A stretch of 64,000 nucleotides of DNA from Azospirillum sp. TSH58 (GTDB taxonomy: Bacteria; Pseudomonadota; Alphaproteobacteria; Azospirillales; Azospirillaceae): the NCBI RefSeq assembly GCF_003119115.1, contig NZ_CP022366.1, positions 281,001-345,000 of the forward strand. Reading direction: 5' to 3'. The position numbers and the translations under genes are program-made. Under the pieces are notes generated by a model. The model saw only the letters and a program-made list of their open reading frames with translations, had not been told where the DNA came from and did not search any database. Positions 40,448 through 49,209 of this stretch are shown piece after piece (the stretch's first letter is position 1; every line of letters starts with the position of its first letter).

Positions 40448-40995
40448 ACCGTCTCGTCTTCTGCCGGCATGGTGAGACGGAGAGCAACGTCGGAGGCTGG
40501 CTGGCCGGGTCGCGCGACGTGTCGCTGACCGAGCGCGGGCTGGCGCAGGCCCACGCCGCCGCTGCGGCGCTGGCCGCCCAGGGGAGCCCGGTCGCCGCCA
40601 TTCATTCCAGCCCGCAGCGGCGCGCTCTGGAGACCGCCGGCGTCATCGGCGCGGCGCTCGGCCTGCTGGTGACCGTCGTCCCGGGTCTGGAGGAGCGGCG
40701 CTGGGGCGATCTGGAAGGGGGCGCCGTCCCGGCGGACCTCCTGCGCGAGGAAGTGCCGGGCGGTGAAAGCCTCACCGCCTTCCAGGCCCGCGTCGCCGCC
40801 GCGCTGGACGGCTTGCCGGTTCCGGCGGACGGGCGTCCCCCGCTCGTGGTGGCGCACGCCGGCACGTGGCACGCGCTGTGCCGCTGGCTGGGCCTCGCCC
40901 CGGACACGCTGTGGCCGCCCAACGCGATGCCCGTCGCGCTGGAGCGCGCCGGGGTTTTTGAAAGCGTCGGGATGCGGGTCAGCGGATCTCGATGA
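40441..40995 (+). CDS. Histidine phosphatase (phosphoglycerate mutase-like)
   Basis: The 184-residue protein has the RHG motif CRHGETESN (nucleophile His10), a second catalytic region SSPQRRALETA, the proton-donor Glu in LEERRWGDLEG and a late His in VVAHAGTWHAL. It is a small cytosolic member of the histidine-phosphatase branch (alpha-ribazole phosphatase/PhoE size). It overlaps the HAD gene by 7 nt and ends the operon. Two unrelated phosphatases after a phosphate-ester importer support uptake followed by dephosphorylation. Its exact substrate is unknown. Confidence 0.88.
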   Translation: MLNRLVFCRHGETESNVGGWLAGSRDVSLTERGLAQAHAAAAALAAQGSPVAAIHSSPQRRALETAGVIGAALGLLVTVVPGLEERRWGDLEGGAVPADLLREEVPGGESLTAFQARVAAALDGLPVPADGRPPLVVAHAGTWHALCRWLGLAPDTLWPPNAMPVALERAGVFESVGMRVSGSR

Positions 40996-41143
40996 GGTCC
41001 GTCAACTCGCGCACGACCAGTTCCAGGCTGTCGGCCACCGCCTCGCAGGACACCCGTTCCTCCGGGGTGGTGAAGTCGGCGGAGCGCAGGGTGGCGATCT
41101 GCTCCTTCAACCGGCCGATGTAGGCGATCAGCTTTTCTTCCAT
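40979..41143 (-). CDS. Small conserved-looking hypothetical protein, 54 aa
   Basis: ATG 41143 encodes a 54-residue acidic, helical protein (MEEKLIAYIGRLKEQIATLRS...) with heptad-like spacing that suggests a coiled coil. It overlaps the end of the convergent phosphatase gene by 17 nt. A GGGTCCGGGC stretch but no classic Shine-Dalgarno precedes it. I do not recognise the family. The even amino-acid composition and stop-free frame with good GC3 argue that it is real. Confidence 0.55.
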   Translation of the reverse strand: MEEKLIAYIGRLKEQIATLRSADFTTPEERVSCEAVADSLELVVRELTDLIEIR

Positions 41144-41195
41144 GCCCGGACCCCGTGGCGCGAGAGGCTTCCCGCTACGATAACAGGCGAGGGGG

Positions 41196-41246
41196 GCCTT
41201 TGGCGCCGGGATTCTCCGCCGAAGGGCGGATGCCGGCGCCAAAGGC
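41196..41246. terminator. Large nested inverted repeat between minus-strand genes
   Basis: GCCTTTGGCGCCGG (41196-41209) and its exact complement at 41233-41246 enclose a second hairpin, CCGCC/GGCGG at about 41217-41229. The double hairpin lies just downstream of the FAD oxidoreductase stop. It is likely a transcription barrier or a mobile palindromic element. Confidence 0.6.
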
Positions 41247-41275
41247 CGGCCGGCAACGCCATCACGGCAGCGTTG

Positions 41276-42784
41276 TCATAAGGGCTTGATGCCCTGCCGG
41301 TAGGTGAACAGGTCGGTCTTGTCGTACGCGGTCTTCACCCCCCGCAGCCGGGCGTAGTTGCCGCCGTAATAGGCGCCCGACCAGTCCTTCAGGGACGGGT
41401 CGGGGAAGTTCTGGAAGGCGCCCGCCGCCCTGGTGGCCGCGTTGACGGTGGTGTAGAACCGCTCCTGCCAGGCCAGATTCTCGTCCACCAGGGATTTCGG
41501 GTCCTTCCGGTTCCACCAGTTCACCTCGGACGAGAACAGCCAGTCGTAGCCGCGGTGGACGTAGGCGGTCGCGTCCGCCGGTGTGGCGTTGACCCGGCCG
41601 CCGACCTGGAAGAACTTGAAGGCGTTGGCCATGCTGGTCCCCGGCATGCGCTGGGCGAGCCGGATCATGGTGGCGATGGCCTCGGGTGTGATGTCCGCCG
41701 CCCTCATGTAGGAGGATTTCTCCTGATAGAAGTAGGGGTAGGTGAACTCGCTCAGCAGGTCCTGCGCCGGCCAGTAGGCCATGTCCCGGTCGATCTTCGT
41801 CTTCGACGCCTTTTCCAGGACCGGGCCGATGATCGCCTCGACCGTCGTGCCGCATGGGTGCAACTGGCCGAGGATGGAGACGGTGAGCCGCGGATCGCCG
41901 CTGCCGAGCGCCGGCTTGGTGACGCTGATCTTGCTGCCGAACTCCGGCGGCGCCTCCGCCAGACGCGTCAGCAGGCTGTGCAGCACCTCGTCCACGTCCG
42001 TGGTCCAGGTGATGTCGAAGACGGTGACCGTCTCCACCGGGAAGGTGCGCAGGGTGAAGGAGGTGTTGATCCCGAAATTCCCGCCGGCACCGCCGCGGCA
42101 GGCCCAGAACAGGTCGCTGCCGTCTCCGCTCTCCTGGATGTCGGTGTGCAGCGCGCCGTCCGCCGTGACGATGTTCGTGGCGTGCAGCAGGTCAGACCCC
42201 ATGCCGAACATGCGCATGTTGAAGCCGATGCCGCCGCCCAGCAGGAAGCCCGCCGCTCCCACGGTGGTGCAGCGTCCGTGGGTGACGGTGCGGTTCAGCC
42301 GTTCGAGCGCCTGATAGACCATGCCGTTCAGGGCGCCGCCGCCCACCTTGACCAGCCCGTCTCCGCCGGGCAGAGCGGTGATGGCGCTGAGGGGCGTCAT
42401 GTCGATGAGCAGGCCCGGGGTAGTGGAAAAGCCCGCGTAGTTGTGCCCGCCGCTGCGCACGGCGAACCGGGCGCCGTGCTTCCTCACCCAGGCGACGCAG
42501 GCCTGCACGTCCGACTCGCTCGCGCAGCGCGCGATGGCGGTCGGAAGCGTCCGGAAACGCAGGTTGTTGGGGCGGGCGTAGTCGCCGAAGAACGGGTCGT
42601 CGGGCAGCACGACGCCGCCCTGGACCGCCCCGGCCAGATCCTTGAGCGCCGAAGGCGCGATCCGGCGGTCGCCGGATTCCGCGAATGCGGGAAAGGGGGC
42701 GACGCTGGTGAGCGCCGAGGCGGCGGCGAACCGGCCCGCCCCGACCAGGAACGTGCGGCGGCTCGGCTGAGCGGCAGTGATCAT
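41276..42784 (-). CDS. Secreted bicovalent FAD oxidoreductase (berberine-bridge type)
   Basis: The 502-residue protein starts with a twin-arginine signal (SRRTFLVGAGRFAAASAL). The PCMH-type FAD domain carries VRSGGHNYAGFS, whose His is the 8-alpha-histidyl FAD site, and GRCTTVGAAGF, whose Cys is the 6-S-cysteinyl site, so FAD is probably attached twice. The C-terminal BBE motif is YYGGNYARLRGVKTAYDKTDLF. Bicovalent members oxidise sugars, oligosaccharides or alkaloid-like alcohols with O2. GGGAAGGGAATTCC precedes ATG 42784. It has no obvious operon partner. Confidence 0.9.
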   Translation of the reverse strand: MITAAQPSRRTFLVGAGRFAAASALTSVAPFPAFAESGDRRIAPSALKDLAGAVQGGVVLPDDPFFGDYARPNNLRFRTLPTAIARCASESDVQACVAWVRKHGARFAVRSGGHNYAGFSTTPGLLIDMTPLSAITALPGGDGLVKVGGGALNGMVYQALERLNRTVTHGRCTTVGAAGFLLGGGIGFNMRMFGMGSDLLHATNIVTADGALHTDIQESGDGSDLFWACRGGAGGNFGINTSFTLRTFPVETVTVFDITWTTDVDEVLHSLLTRLAEAPPEFGSKISVTKPALGSGDPRLTVSILGQLHPCGTTVEAIIGPVLEKASKTKIDRDMAYWPAQDLLSEFTYPYFYQEKSSYMRAADITPEAIATMIRLAQRMPGTSMANAFKFFQVGGRVNATPADATAYVHRGYDWLFSSEVNWWNRKDPKSLVDENLAWQERFYTTVNAATRAAGAFQNFPDPSLKDWSGAYYGGNYARLRGVKTAYDKTDLFTYRQGIKPL

Positions 42785-43071
42785 GGAATTCCCTTCCCGC
42801 GGAGTATTATGCGATTATGTACAACTTTTCGGGAATATCGGGAAGATCTCTGCTTCCTATCGGCGATCGGGACAGGAGAAGGCCATCGCCGCGGATGACA
42901 TCCGTAGTGCGTGTCCGTTTGAACCGGCTGGGTTTCGCTCGCGCAGAAGACGCTCGCAATGCGCCATCGAGACGCCGGATCGAATCAAAGAAATGGGAGA
43001 ATGAAGCGCAGCGTTCGGGTTCGGCCTGTGTGGCCGGAACACCATCTCCTCGAACCAGGCTGTGAGGAAAA

Positions 43072-43147
43072 TGGTGCCCAGGGACGGAGTCGAACCGCCG
43101 ACACGGGGATTTTCAGTCCCCTGCTCTACCAACTGAGCTACCTGGGC
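43072..43147 (-). tRNA. tRNA-Phe (GAA)
   Basis: On the minus strand a complete cloverleaf is seen. The acceptor stem is GCCCAGG with CCTGGGC, the D-arm GCTCAGTTGGTAGAGC, and the anticodon stem GGGGA with TCCCC around the loop CTGAAAA with anticodon GAA. A T-arm with TTCGACT and an encoded ACCA end complete it. All stems pair, allowing one G-U in the T-stem. Confidence 0.97.
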
Positions 43148-43484
43148 GCCGCTGCGTGCGGGGCCGTCTTATAGGAAGAACCAGAGCGCTTGTCCAGCGC
43201 AATTCGTCACGCGATCGACAGAGAGTGTTCGCACCGCGGGGGAGGGCGGGACCGGTTCCGTTCCGAAAGTGGTCATACCAGTTTTGACCTGAGTCATGGT
43301 GCGCGCCCCGCGATGGGTGGATAGTCCTCTTGCCGCGCGGACGAGACAGAAGCGCCGCCCGGCCATGACCGATTTCCGTGCGTGCCCCGGATGCCGTTCC
43401 AGAAGGGCTTCAGCCCGCCCGCATCCGGTTTCCTTGTCCGGCCCGAAGGGGCCGGCGGCGCGCCAACCGCAGAGGCGACACGAT
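43148..43484. other. Gap between tRNA-Phe and adhE
   Basis: This 337-nt stretch contains no supported gene. A 40-codon in-frame extension of adhE from ATG 43365 lacks a ribosome site and any homology. A GTCATACCAGTTTTGACCTG stretch near 43272 may include promoter elements for adhE, but no consensus FNR or sigma-54 site is present. Confidence 0.5.
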
Positions 43485-46145
43485 ATGCCCGTCACCACGC
43501 TTGCAGACCTCAACGACCTCGTCCTTCGCGTCCGGGAGGCGCAGAAACTCTACGCCGGCTTCCCGCAGGAGACCGTGGACCGCATTTTCCGCAGCGCCGC
43601 CCTGGCCGCGGCCAACGCGCGCATCCCGCTGGCGAAGCTGGCGGTCGCCGAGACGCGCATGGGCGTGATGGAGGACAAGGTCGTCAAGAACCACTTCGCC
43701 TCCGAGTACATCTACAACAAGTACAAGGACGAGAAGACCTGCGGCATCCTCGAGGAGGACCCGGAATACGGCATCATGACGATCGCCGAGCCGGTGGGGC
43801 TGATCTGCGCCATCGTGCCGACGACCAACCCGACCTCGACGGCCATCTTCAAGGCGCTGATCAGCCTGAAGACGCGCAACGGCATCGTCTTCTCGCCGCA
43901 CCCCCGCGCCCGCAAGGCGACCTGCGAGGCCGCGCGGATCGTGCTCCAGGCGGCGGTGGAGGCCGGCGCGCCGCCGGACATCATCGGCTGGATCGACGAG
44001 CCCTCGGTGGAGCTGTCGAACGCGGTGATGCACCACCCCGACATCAACCTGATCCTGGCGACCGGCGGGCCGGGCATGGTCAAGGCGGCCTATTCCTCGG
44101 GCAAGCCGGCCATCGGCGTCGGCGCCGGCAACACCCCGGCGGTGATCGACGAGTTCGCCGACATCAAGCGTGCCGTCGCCTCCATCCTGATGTCCAAGAC
44201 CTTCGACAACGGCGTGGTCTGCGCGTCGGAGCAGTCGGCCATCGTCGTGGACGCCGTCTATGACGCGGTGCGCGACCGCTTCGCCCACCATGGCGGCCAC
44301 ATCCTGTCGGCGGCGGACGCCGACGCGGTGCGCAAGGTTCTGCTGAAGAACGGCGCGCTGAACGCCGACATCGTCGGCCAGTCGGCGGGCGCCATCGCCG
44401 CCATGGCCGGGCTGAGCGTGCCCAATCACACCAAGGTGCTGATCGCCGAGGTCGAGGCGGTGACCGAGGACGAGCCCTTCGCCCACGAGAAGCTGTCGCC
44501 GACCCTGGCGCTCTACCGCGCCCGCGACTTCATGGACGCCTGCGAGAAGGCGGCGGCGCTGGTCGCGCTGGGCGGCATCGGCCACACCTCCGCCCTCTAC
44601 ACCGACCAGGACCAGCAGCCGGAGCGCATCCGCCATTTCGGGCAGGCGATGAAGACGGCGCGCATCCTGATCAACACGCCCTCCTCGCAGGGCGGCATCG
44701 GCGATCTCTACAATTTCCGGCTGGCGCCGTCGCTGACGCTCGGCTGCGGCTCCTGGGGCGGCAATTCGATCTCCGAGAATGTCGGGCCGCAGCACCTCAT
44801 CAACCGCAAGACCGTGGCGAAGCGGGCCGAGAACATGCTGTGGCACAAGCTGCCGAAATCCATCTATTTCCGCCGCGGCTGCCTGCCCTTCGCGCTGGAG
44901 GAGCTGCGCGGGAAGAGGCGCTGCCTGATCGTCACCGACCGCTTCCTGTTCGAGAACGGCCACGTCGACGAGACCGTGCGCATCCTCAAGGGGCTGGGCC
45001 TCGCGGTGGAGACCTTCTTCGAGGTCGCCGCCGACCCCACCCTGGCGGTGGTGCGGCGCGGGCTGGCGCTCGCCAACGCCTTCCAGCCGGACGTCATCCT
45101 GGCGCTGGGCGGCGGCTCGCCGATGGACGCGGCCAAGATCATGTGGGTGATGTACGAGGCGCCGGACGTCGCCTTCGAGGATCTGGCCCTGCGCTTCATG
45201 GACATCCGCAAGCGCATCTACACCTTCCCGAAGCTGGGGGTGAAGGCGCAGTTCGTCGCCGTCCCGACCACGTCGGGCACCGGGTCGGAGGTGACGCCCT
45301 TCGCCGTGGTGACCGACGAGCGCACCGGCATCAAGTACCCGATCGCGGACTATGAACTGACGCCGAACATGGCGATCATCGACGCCAATCTGGTGATGGA
45401 CATGCCGAAGGGCCTGACCGCCGCCGGGGGCATCGACGCGGTGACCCACGCGCTGGAGGCCTACGTCTCCGTCCTGGCGAACGAGTACACCGACGGGCAG
45501 GCGCTGCAGGCGCTGAAGCTGCTGAAGGAGCATCTGCCCTCCGCCTACGCCAACGGCGCCCGGGACCCCAAGGCGCGGGAGCAGGTGCACAGCGCCGCCA
45601 CGCTGGCCGGCATCGCCTTCGCCAACGCCTTCCTCGGCGTCTGCCATTCGATGGCGCACAAGCTGGGGGCGGAGTTCCACCTGCCGCACGGCGTCGCCAA
45701 CGCGCTGCTGATCGCCAACGTCATCCGCTACAACGCCGCCGACATCCCGACCAAGCAGACCGCCTTCAGCCAGTACGACCGGCCCAAGGGCGTCGCCCGC
45801 TACGCCGAGATCGCCCGGCATCTGGGCCTCGGCGGCAGCCGCGACCATGAGCGGGTGGAAACGCTGGTCGCCTGGGTGGAGGAGCTGAAGCGCACGCTGG
45901 ACATTCCGGCCTCGATCCAGGCCGCCGGGGTGCCGGAGGCGGAGTTCCTGGCCCGCCTGGACTCCATCGCCGAGGCCGCCTTCGACGACCAGTGCACCGG
46001 CGCCAACCCGCGCTTCCCGCTGGTCGCGGAGATCCGGCAGCTTCTGCTCGACAGCTATTACGGCCGCGCCTACGCCGAGGACGCGGAGCGGGCGCCGGAG
46101 GCCGGGGCGGAGCGCAAGCCGGTGGCGCTGGTCCGTTCGCGCTGA
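43485..46145 (+). CDS. adhE: Bifunctional acetaldehyde-CoA/alcohol dehydrogenase
   Basis: The 886-residue protein is a fusion. Residues 1-440 are a CoA-acylating aldehyde dehydrogenase with nucleophile Cys246 (NGVVCASEQ). From about 450 on is an iron-dependent alcohol dehydrogenase with GGGSPMDAAK, PTTSGTGSEVTPF and metal-binding HSMAHKLGAEFHLPHG. This is the length and order of AdhE, which forms spirosomes and interconverts acetyl-CoA and ethanol. ATG 43485 (MPVTTLADLN) is preferred over an upstream extension. A strong terminator follows, and the unusual AraC-fusion regulator downstream may control it. Confidence 0.95.
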   Translation: MPVTTLADLNDLVLRVREAQKLYAGFPQETVDRIFRSAALAAANARIPLAKLAVAETRMGVMEDKVVKNHFASEYIYNKYKDEKTCGILEEDPEYGIMTIAEPVGLICAIVPTTNPTSTAIFKALISLKTRNGIVFSPHPRARKATCEAARIVLQAAVEAGAPPDIIGWIDEPSVELSNAVMHHPDINLILATGGPGMVKAAYSSGKPAIGVGAGNTPAVIDEFADIKRAVASILMSKTFDNGVVCASEQSAIVVDAVYDAVRDRFAHHGGHILSAADADAVRKVLLKNGALNADIVGQSAGAIAAMAGLSVPNHTKVLIAEVEAVTEDEPFAHEKLSPTLALYRARDFMDACEKAAALVALGGIGHTSALYTDQDQQPERIRHFGQAMKTARILINTPSSQGGIGDLYNFRLAPSLTLGCGSWGGNSISENVGPQHLINRKTVAKRAENMLWHKLPKSIYFRRGCLPFALEELRGKRRCLIVTDRFLFENGHVDETVRILKGLGLAVETFFEVAADPTLAVVRRGLALANAFQPDVILALGGGSPMDAAKIMWVMYEAPDVAFEDLALRFMDIRKRIYTFPKLGVKAQFVAVPTTSGTGSEVTPFAVVTDERTGIKYPIADYELTPNMAIIDANLVMDMPKGLTAAGGIDAVTHALEAYVSVLANEYTDGQALQALKLLKEHLPSAYANGARDPKAREQVHSAATLAGIAFANAFLGVCHSMAHKLGAEFHLPHGVANALLIANVIRYNAADIPTKQTAFSQYDRPKGVARYAEIARHLGLGGSRDHERVETLVAWVEELKRTLDIPASIQAAGVPEAEFLARLDSIAEAAFDDQCTGANPRFPLVAEIRQLLLDSYYGRAYAEDAERAPEAGAERKPVALVRSR

Positions 46146-46172
46146 TCCTTTCACGTTGATCCGGGCCTGACA

Positions 46173-46219
46173 GGGCCGCCCGGCGCCGGGACACCGGACG
46201 CCGGGCGGCCCATTCTTTT
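46173..46219 (+). terminator. Rho-independent terminator of adhE
   Basis: GGGCCGCCCGGCG (46173-46185) and CGCCGGGCGGCCC (46199-46211) form a perfect 13-bp stem, followed by ATTCTTTTG. Confidence 0.85.
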
Positions 46220-46439
46220 GTCCGGAAAAAAAGCCGGTCTGCCGAAGTCTTCACGCCCTGACGCCATGAAACGTCGATTGGCTGTGAACCCATTGTCCGA
46301 AACGGCGGCAGGTGATTCCGGTCATGATTCGATCCTATCAATCCGATTACCGCCATCGCGGCCCCGCGATGCATGCATTCGTCTTCAAGGTCCGGCGCTC
46401 GCGGAAGAAGCGGCACGGCTTTACCAAGGAGGCGGTGCG

Positions 46440-48089
46440 ATGACCTTGCCGGTCTGTGGCTCGCTGGACGAGATCCTGCACCCGGCCTCGGCCGATTTCC
46501 GCAGCCTGCCGGACCTGATCGGCGGGCTGATGGGCCGGCTGGCCGACCGCGCGCCGCTGCGCGGCGGGGCGCTGTGGCTCCAGGACATGGGCACGCTGGT
46601 GCTCGCCCAGGACCGGGCGGGCGGCCGCCTTCGCTGGACGGAGGACGGCGACCCCAACGACGCCGCGGCCGATCCGGAGGCGGTGGTGGTGCCCATCACC
46701 TACGCCGACGCGCCGGTCGGCGAGATGCGGCTGGTCCTCGACCGCGCGCCGGACGGCGCCGCGCCCGAAGCGCCCATCCTGCACGACGTCGCCCGCCAAT
46801 GCGGCTATCTGGCCAAGCGCTACGAGGTGCGGCGCTGGGCGGAGCGGCGGTTCGGTCGGCCCCTGATGATGGTCGGCATGAGCCCGGCGCTGCGCGAGCT
46901 GGACGCCTTCCTGGAACAGGCCGCCCACAGCGCGCTGCCCGTCCTGCTGACCGGGGAGTTCGGAACGGAGAAGGCCCAGCTCGCCGCGGCGATCCACGGC
47001 TGCGGGCCGCGGCGCGACGGCCCCTTCGTCCAGGTCAACGGGGCGGACCCGGCGGGCACGCCCGCCGACTGGTTCGCGCGGGCCGCCGGGGGCACCCTGT
47101 TCCTCAGCGGCGTGGACGAGATGACGCCGGCCCTGCAAGGGCAGATCGTCCAGCACATGCCGTCCCAGCTCGGCCAATGGCTCGACGCGCCGGACGGTTG
47201 GACGATGCCCGGCAACGGGGCGGGCAATGGGATGGGGGGGCCGCGGGTCATTGCCTCGACCACCGCCGACCTGCGGCGGCTGGCCGAGGAGGGGCGCTTC
47301 TCCCGCCCGCTGCTCGCCGAGCTGGATTTCCTGTGCGCCACCGTGCCGCCGCTGCGCGACCGGCCGGCGGACATCGAGCCGCTGGTCCTCGCCGCCCTCG
47401 ACCGCCACGGCGGGCGCGCCGACGAGACGCGGACCGACGAGCTGATCGCCCTGTGCAAGGCCCATTCCTGGCCGGAGAACCTGTTCGAACTGGAGCGGGT
47501 GATCGCCCGGCTGGCGGTGATGACTGGAGGCCGGCCGATCCGCCACGGCGACGTGCGCCGCCATGCCCCCTGGATGGTCGGCGGCGTCCTGCCGGCGGAC
47601 GCGGAGTCCGGCATTCATCCGGTGGGCCATCCGGTGGACCACCCGAACGGCCATCCGGAGGCCGCGTCCGTTGCCCCGCCGGCGGCATCGCCCGCCGACC
47701 ACTGGGTGCGCTGCGCGCTGACCCGCGACCAGGACGCCCTGGCCCGGCTGCACGGCGGCCTGCGCAAGGCGCTGGTCTTCCTGGGCGAGCGCTTCGCCGA
47801 CCCGATCACGCTGGACGAGCTGTCCCGGCAGGCGCATGTCAGCCCGTCCCACCTCAGCTACCTGTTCCGGACGGAGCTTCAGACCTCCTTCAAGGGCCTG
47901 CTGGGCCGCATCCGCATCCACAAGGCGCGCGAGCTTCTGGCCGTCGATCGGCGGCTGCCGATCACCGAGGTGGCGATGAGCGTCGGGTACGGCGACCTCA
48001 GCCATTTCGAGAAGAGCTTCCGCCGCCTCGTCGGGGAAAGCCCCCGCGAGTACCGGCGCAACCTGACCGGCGCCGCCGCTCACCGGTGA
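46440..48089 (+). CDS. GAF / degenerate sigma-54-type AAA+ / AraC fusion regulator
   Basis: ATG 46440 follows AAGGAGG at 8 nt and gives 549 residues. Residues 20-140 look like a GAF sensor. Residues 155-375 align with the AAA+ domain of sigma-54 activators, but the Walker A is GEFGTEKAQ (Gly172 onward; consensus GETGTGKE), Walker B is FLSGVDEM, and the GAFTGA loop region is replaced by unrelated sequence. A His/Pro-rich linker leads to an AraC HTH pair (about 450-545; LSRQAHVSPSHLSYLFRTEL and ITEVAMSVGYGDLSHFEKSF) in place of a Fis HTH. It probably binds DNA as an AraC protein and uses the AAA+ relic for sensing or oligomerisation. Confidence 0.85.
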   Translation: MTLPVCGSLDEILHPASADFRSLPDLIGGLMGRLADRAPLRGGALWLQDMGTLVLAQDRAGGRLRWTEDGDPNDAAADPEAVVVPITYADAPVGEMRLVLDRAPDGAAPEAPILHDVARQCGYLAKRYEVRRWAERRFGRPLMMVGMSPALRELDAFLEQAAHSALPVLLTGEFGTEKAQLAAAIHGCGPRRDGPFVQVNGADPAGTPADWFARAAGGTLFLSGVDEMTPALQGQIVQHMPSQLGQWLDAPDGWTMPGNGAGNGMGGPRVIASTTADLRRLAEEGRFSRPLLAELDFLCATVPPLRDRPADIEPLVLAALDRHGGRADETRTDELIALCKAHSWPENLFELERVIARLAVMTGGRPIRHGDVRRHAPWMVGGVLPADAESGIHPVGHPVDHPNGHPEAASVAPPAASPADHWVRCALTRDQDALARLHGGLRKALVFLGERFADPITLDELSRQAHVSPSHLSYLFRTELQTSFKGLLGRIRIHKARELLAVDRRLPITEVAMSVGYGDLSHFEKSFRRLVGESPREYRRNLTGAAAHR

Positions 48090-48126
48090 GCCGGCCGGAG
48101 GGGCGACCGTCACGCCCCCCGCCGGC
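48090..48126 (+). terminator. Stem-loop after the AraC-fusion gene
   Basis: GCCGG and GGGGCG on the left pair with CGCCCC and CCGGC on the right within 37 nt, directly after the stop codon. The stem is interrupted and lacks a T-run, so termination is only likely. Confidence 0.45.
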
Positions 48127-48251
48127 GAAACGTCCGAAGCGTACCGGAATGCTCGTCGCCCGGCGTCCGCGCCCGGGCGCCCATCGGCGACGGCATTCCT
48201 TCGCTTTTTCCTTGGCCGGCTCCAGGCCGGCATCACAGAACGGGTGGAATC

Positions 48252-49052
48252 ATGGCGCTTTACAGTGTTGGCTTTATTTCCGTCGTCAGCCAGAAGGCGG
48301 CCTTCCGGGCCGGAAACAGGGAACTCGACAAGTTCTTCGATTTCCAGAATGCCGAAGGAATCGACATGACGGAATTCCTTCAGTACTGCCAGGAGAATCT
48401 TGGATATCAGGCCTCCGGTCTGTGGCGGATCTATAAATATTTTAAATTGACCGCGCCTTGCGAAAGCACGCTTCAGGGCATCGCGTCCATCTACGCGGGT
48501 CATTTTGCAATATTTTCAGAAATGATCGATGGCGGACATGTGCAAAGGTCGGTTGCCGGTTTCAATCCGGCATCGCTTTTGTCCAGCTTCGCCAGCACAT
48601 CGACTCTGAAGGAAGGCGGGGCCATACCTGGAAAATGGTACAATGACGAGGTGATGTTCCTGGACGGCGCCAAGCGTGTCGTTTCGATCCCCGTTTCAGA
48701 GGCCGCCTATGATCTGTTCAACGAGAAGATAACCGAATTGAAGCAGAACAAATCAAATCTGTTTGATAATTCTGTCAATAAAATGATGTATGGCTGGTAC
48801 AGCCTTGATGAAAATAGAAACAAGTTCAACTGCGTCACCGCCGGCATTTCGGCGGTAAAGAGAATTATTAATATTGCAAATTCGAGCAACATGAACGATA
48901 GTGGATTGGATTATTTGTCTGGTGTGGTCGATAAGATGAATGAATTCATCACGCCTCTTGTTACGGATGGGAAGGGGACTTTGACGCCGGTGTTGGACGC
49001 CATGCAGATCGGCCGGTTCCTGTGTTACGAACCGGCGGTGCCGAAACTCTGA
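48252..49052 (+). CDS. Orphan hypothetical protein of low GC, possible cysteine hydrolase
   Basis: The 266-residue protein has base and codon use clearly less GC-rich than its surroundings (many AAT, TTT, ATT and AAA codons), which suggests recent transfer. There is no signal peptide or membrane segment. GHFAIF (His84) followed by FNCVTAG (Cys194) could form the His-then-Cys order of circularly permuted NlpC/P60-like hydrolases, but this is weak evidence. GAATC rather than a strong Shine-Dalgarno precedes ATG 48252. A very strong terminator ends the unit. It sits at the 3' edge of the minus-strand R-body cluster and might be a cargo or effector gene; no family was recognised. Confidence 0.6.
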   Translation: MALYSVGFISVVSQKAAFRAGNRELDKFFDFQNAEGIDMTEFLQYCQENLGYQASGLWRIYKYFKLTAPCESTLQGIASIYAGHFAIFSEMIDGGHVQRSVAGFNPASLLSSFASTSTLKEGGAIPGKWYNDEVMFLDGAKRVVSIPVSEAAYDLFNEKITELKQNKSNLFDNSVNKMMYGWYSLDENRNKFNCVTAGISAVKRIINIANSSNMNDSGLDYLSGVVDKMNEFITPLVTDGKGTLTPVLDAMQIGRFLCYEPAVPKL

Positions 49053-49097
49053 TGTCGTCAAGCGGACGCCCGGCGGTGTGATTTCGCACCGGCAAGG

Positions 49098-49140
49098 CCG
49101 CACCGGAACGGTTTGGAACCGTTCCGGTGCGGCGGGCTTT
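49098..49140. terminator. Very strong terminator, 16-bp perfect stem
   Basis: CCGCACCGGAACGGTT (49098-49113) and its exact complement at 49117-49132 flank a 3-nt loop and are followed by CGGGCTTTC. It lies between the convergent orphan gene and the R-body cluster and probably stops transcription from both sides. Confidence 0.85.
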
Positions 49141-49209
49141 CGTCCGAGGTTGGAAGGGCTCTCCGTCCCCGTCCCCGGCCCATCGGCGGGCGGCTCACCC
49201 GGAGGCTGG

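Noticed and set aside
41196..41246. Palindrome considered as an insertion-sequence end or attachment site
   Set aside because: No transposase or integrase is near and no duplicate copy was noticed; a terminator is the simpler reading.
42857..43132. 91-codon minus-strand frame beginning MVEQGTENPRVGGS
   Set aside because: Most of its start is a translation of the tRNA-Phe gene, a well-known spurious ORF type.
43365..43484. N-terminal extension of adhE from ATG 43365
   Set aside because: No ribosome site, and the 40 added residues are Arg/Pro-rich with no place in the AdhE family length.
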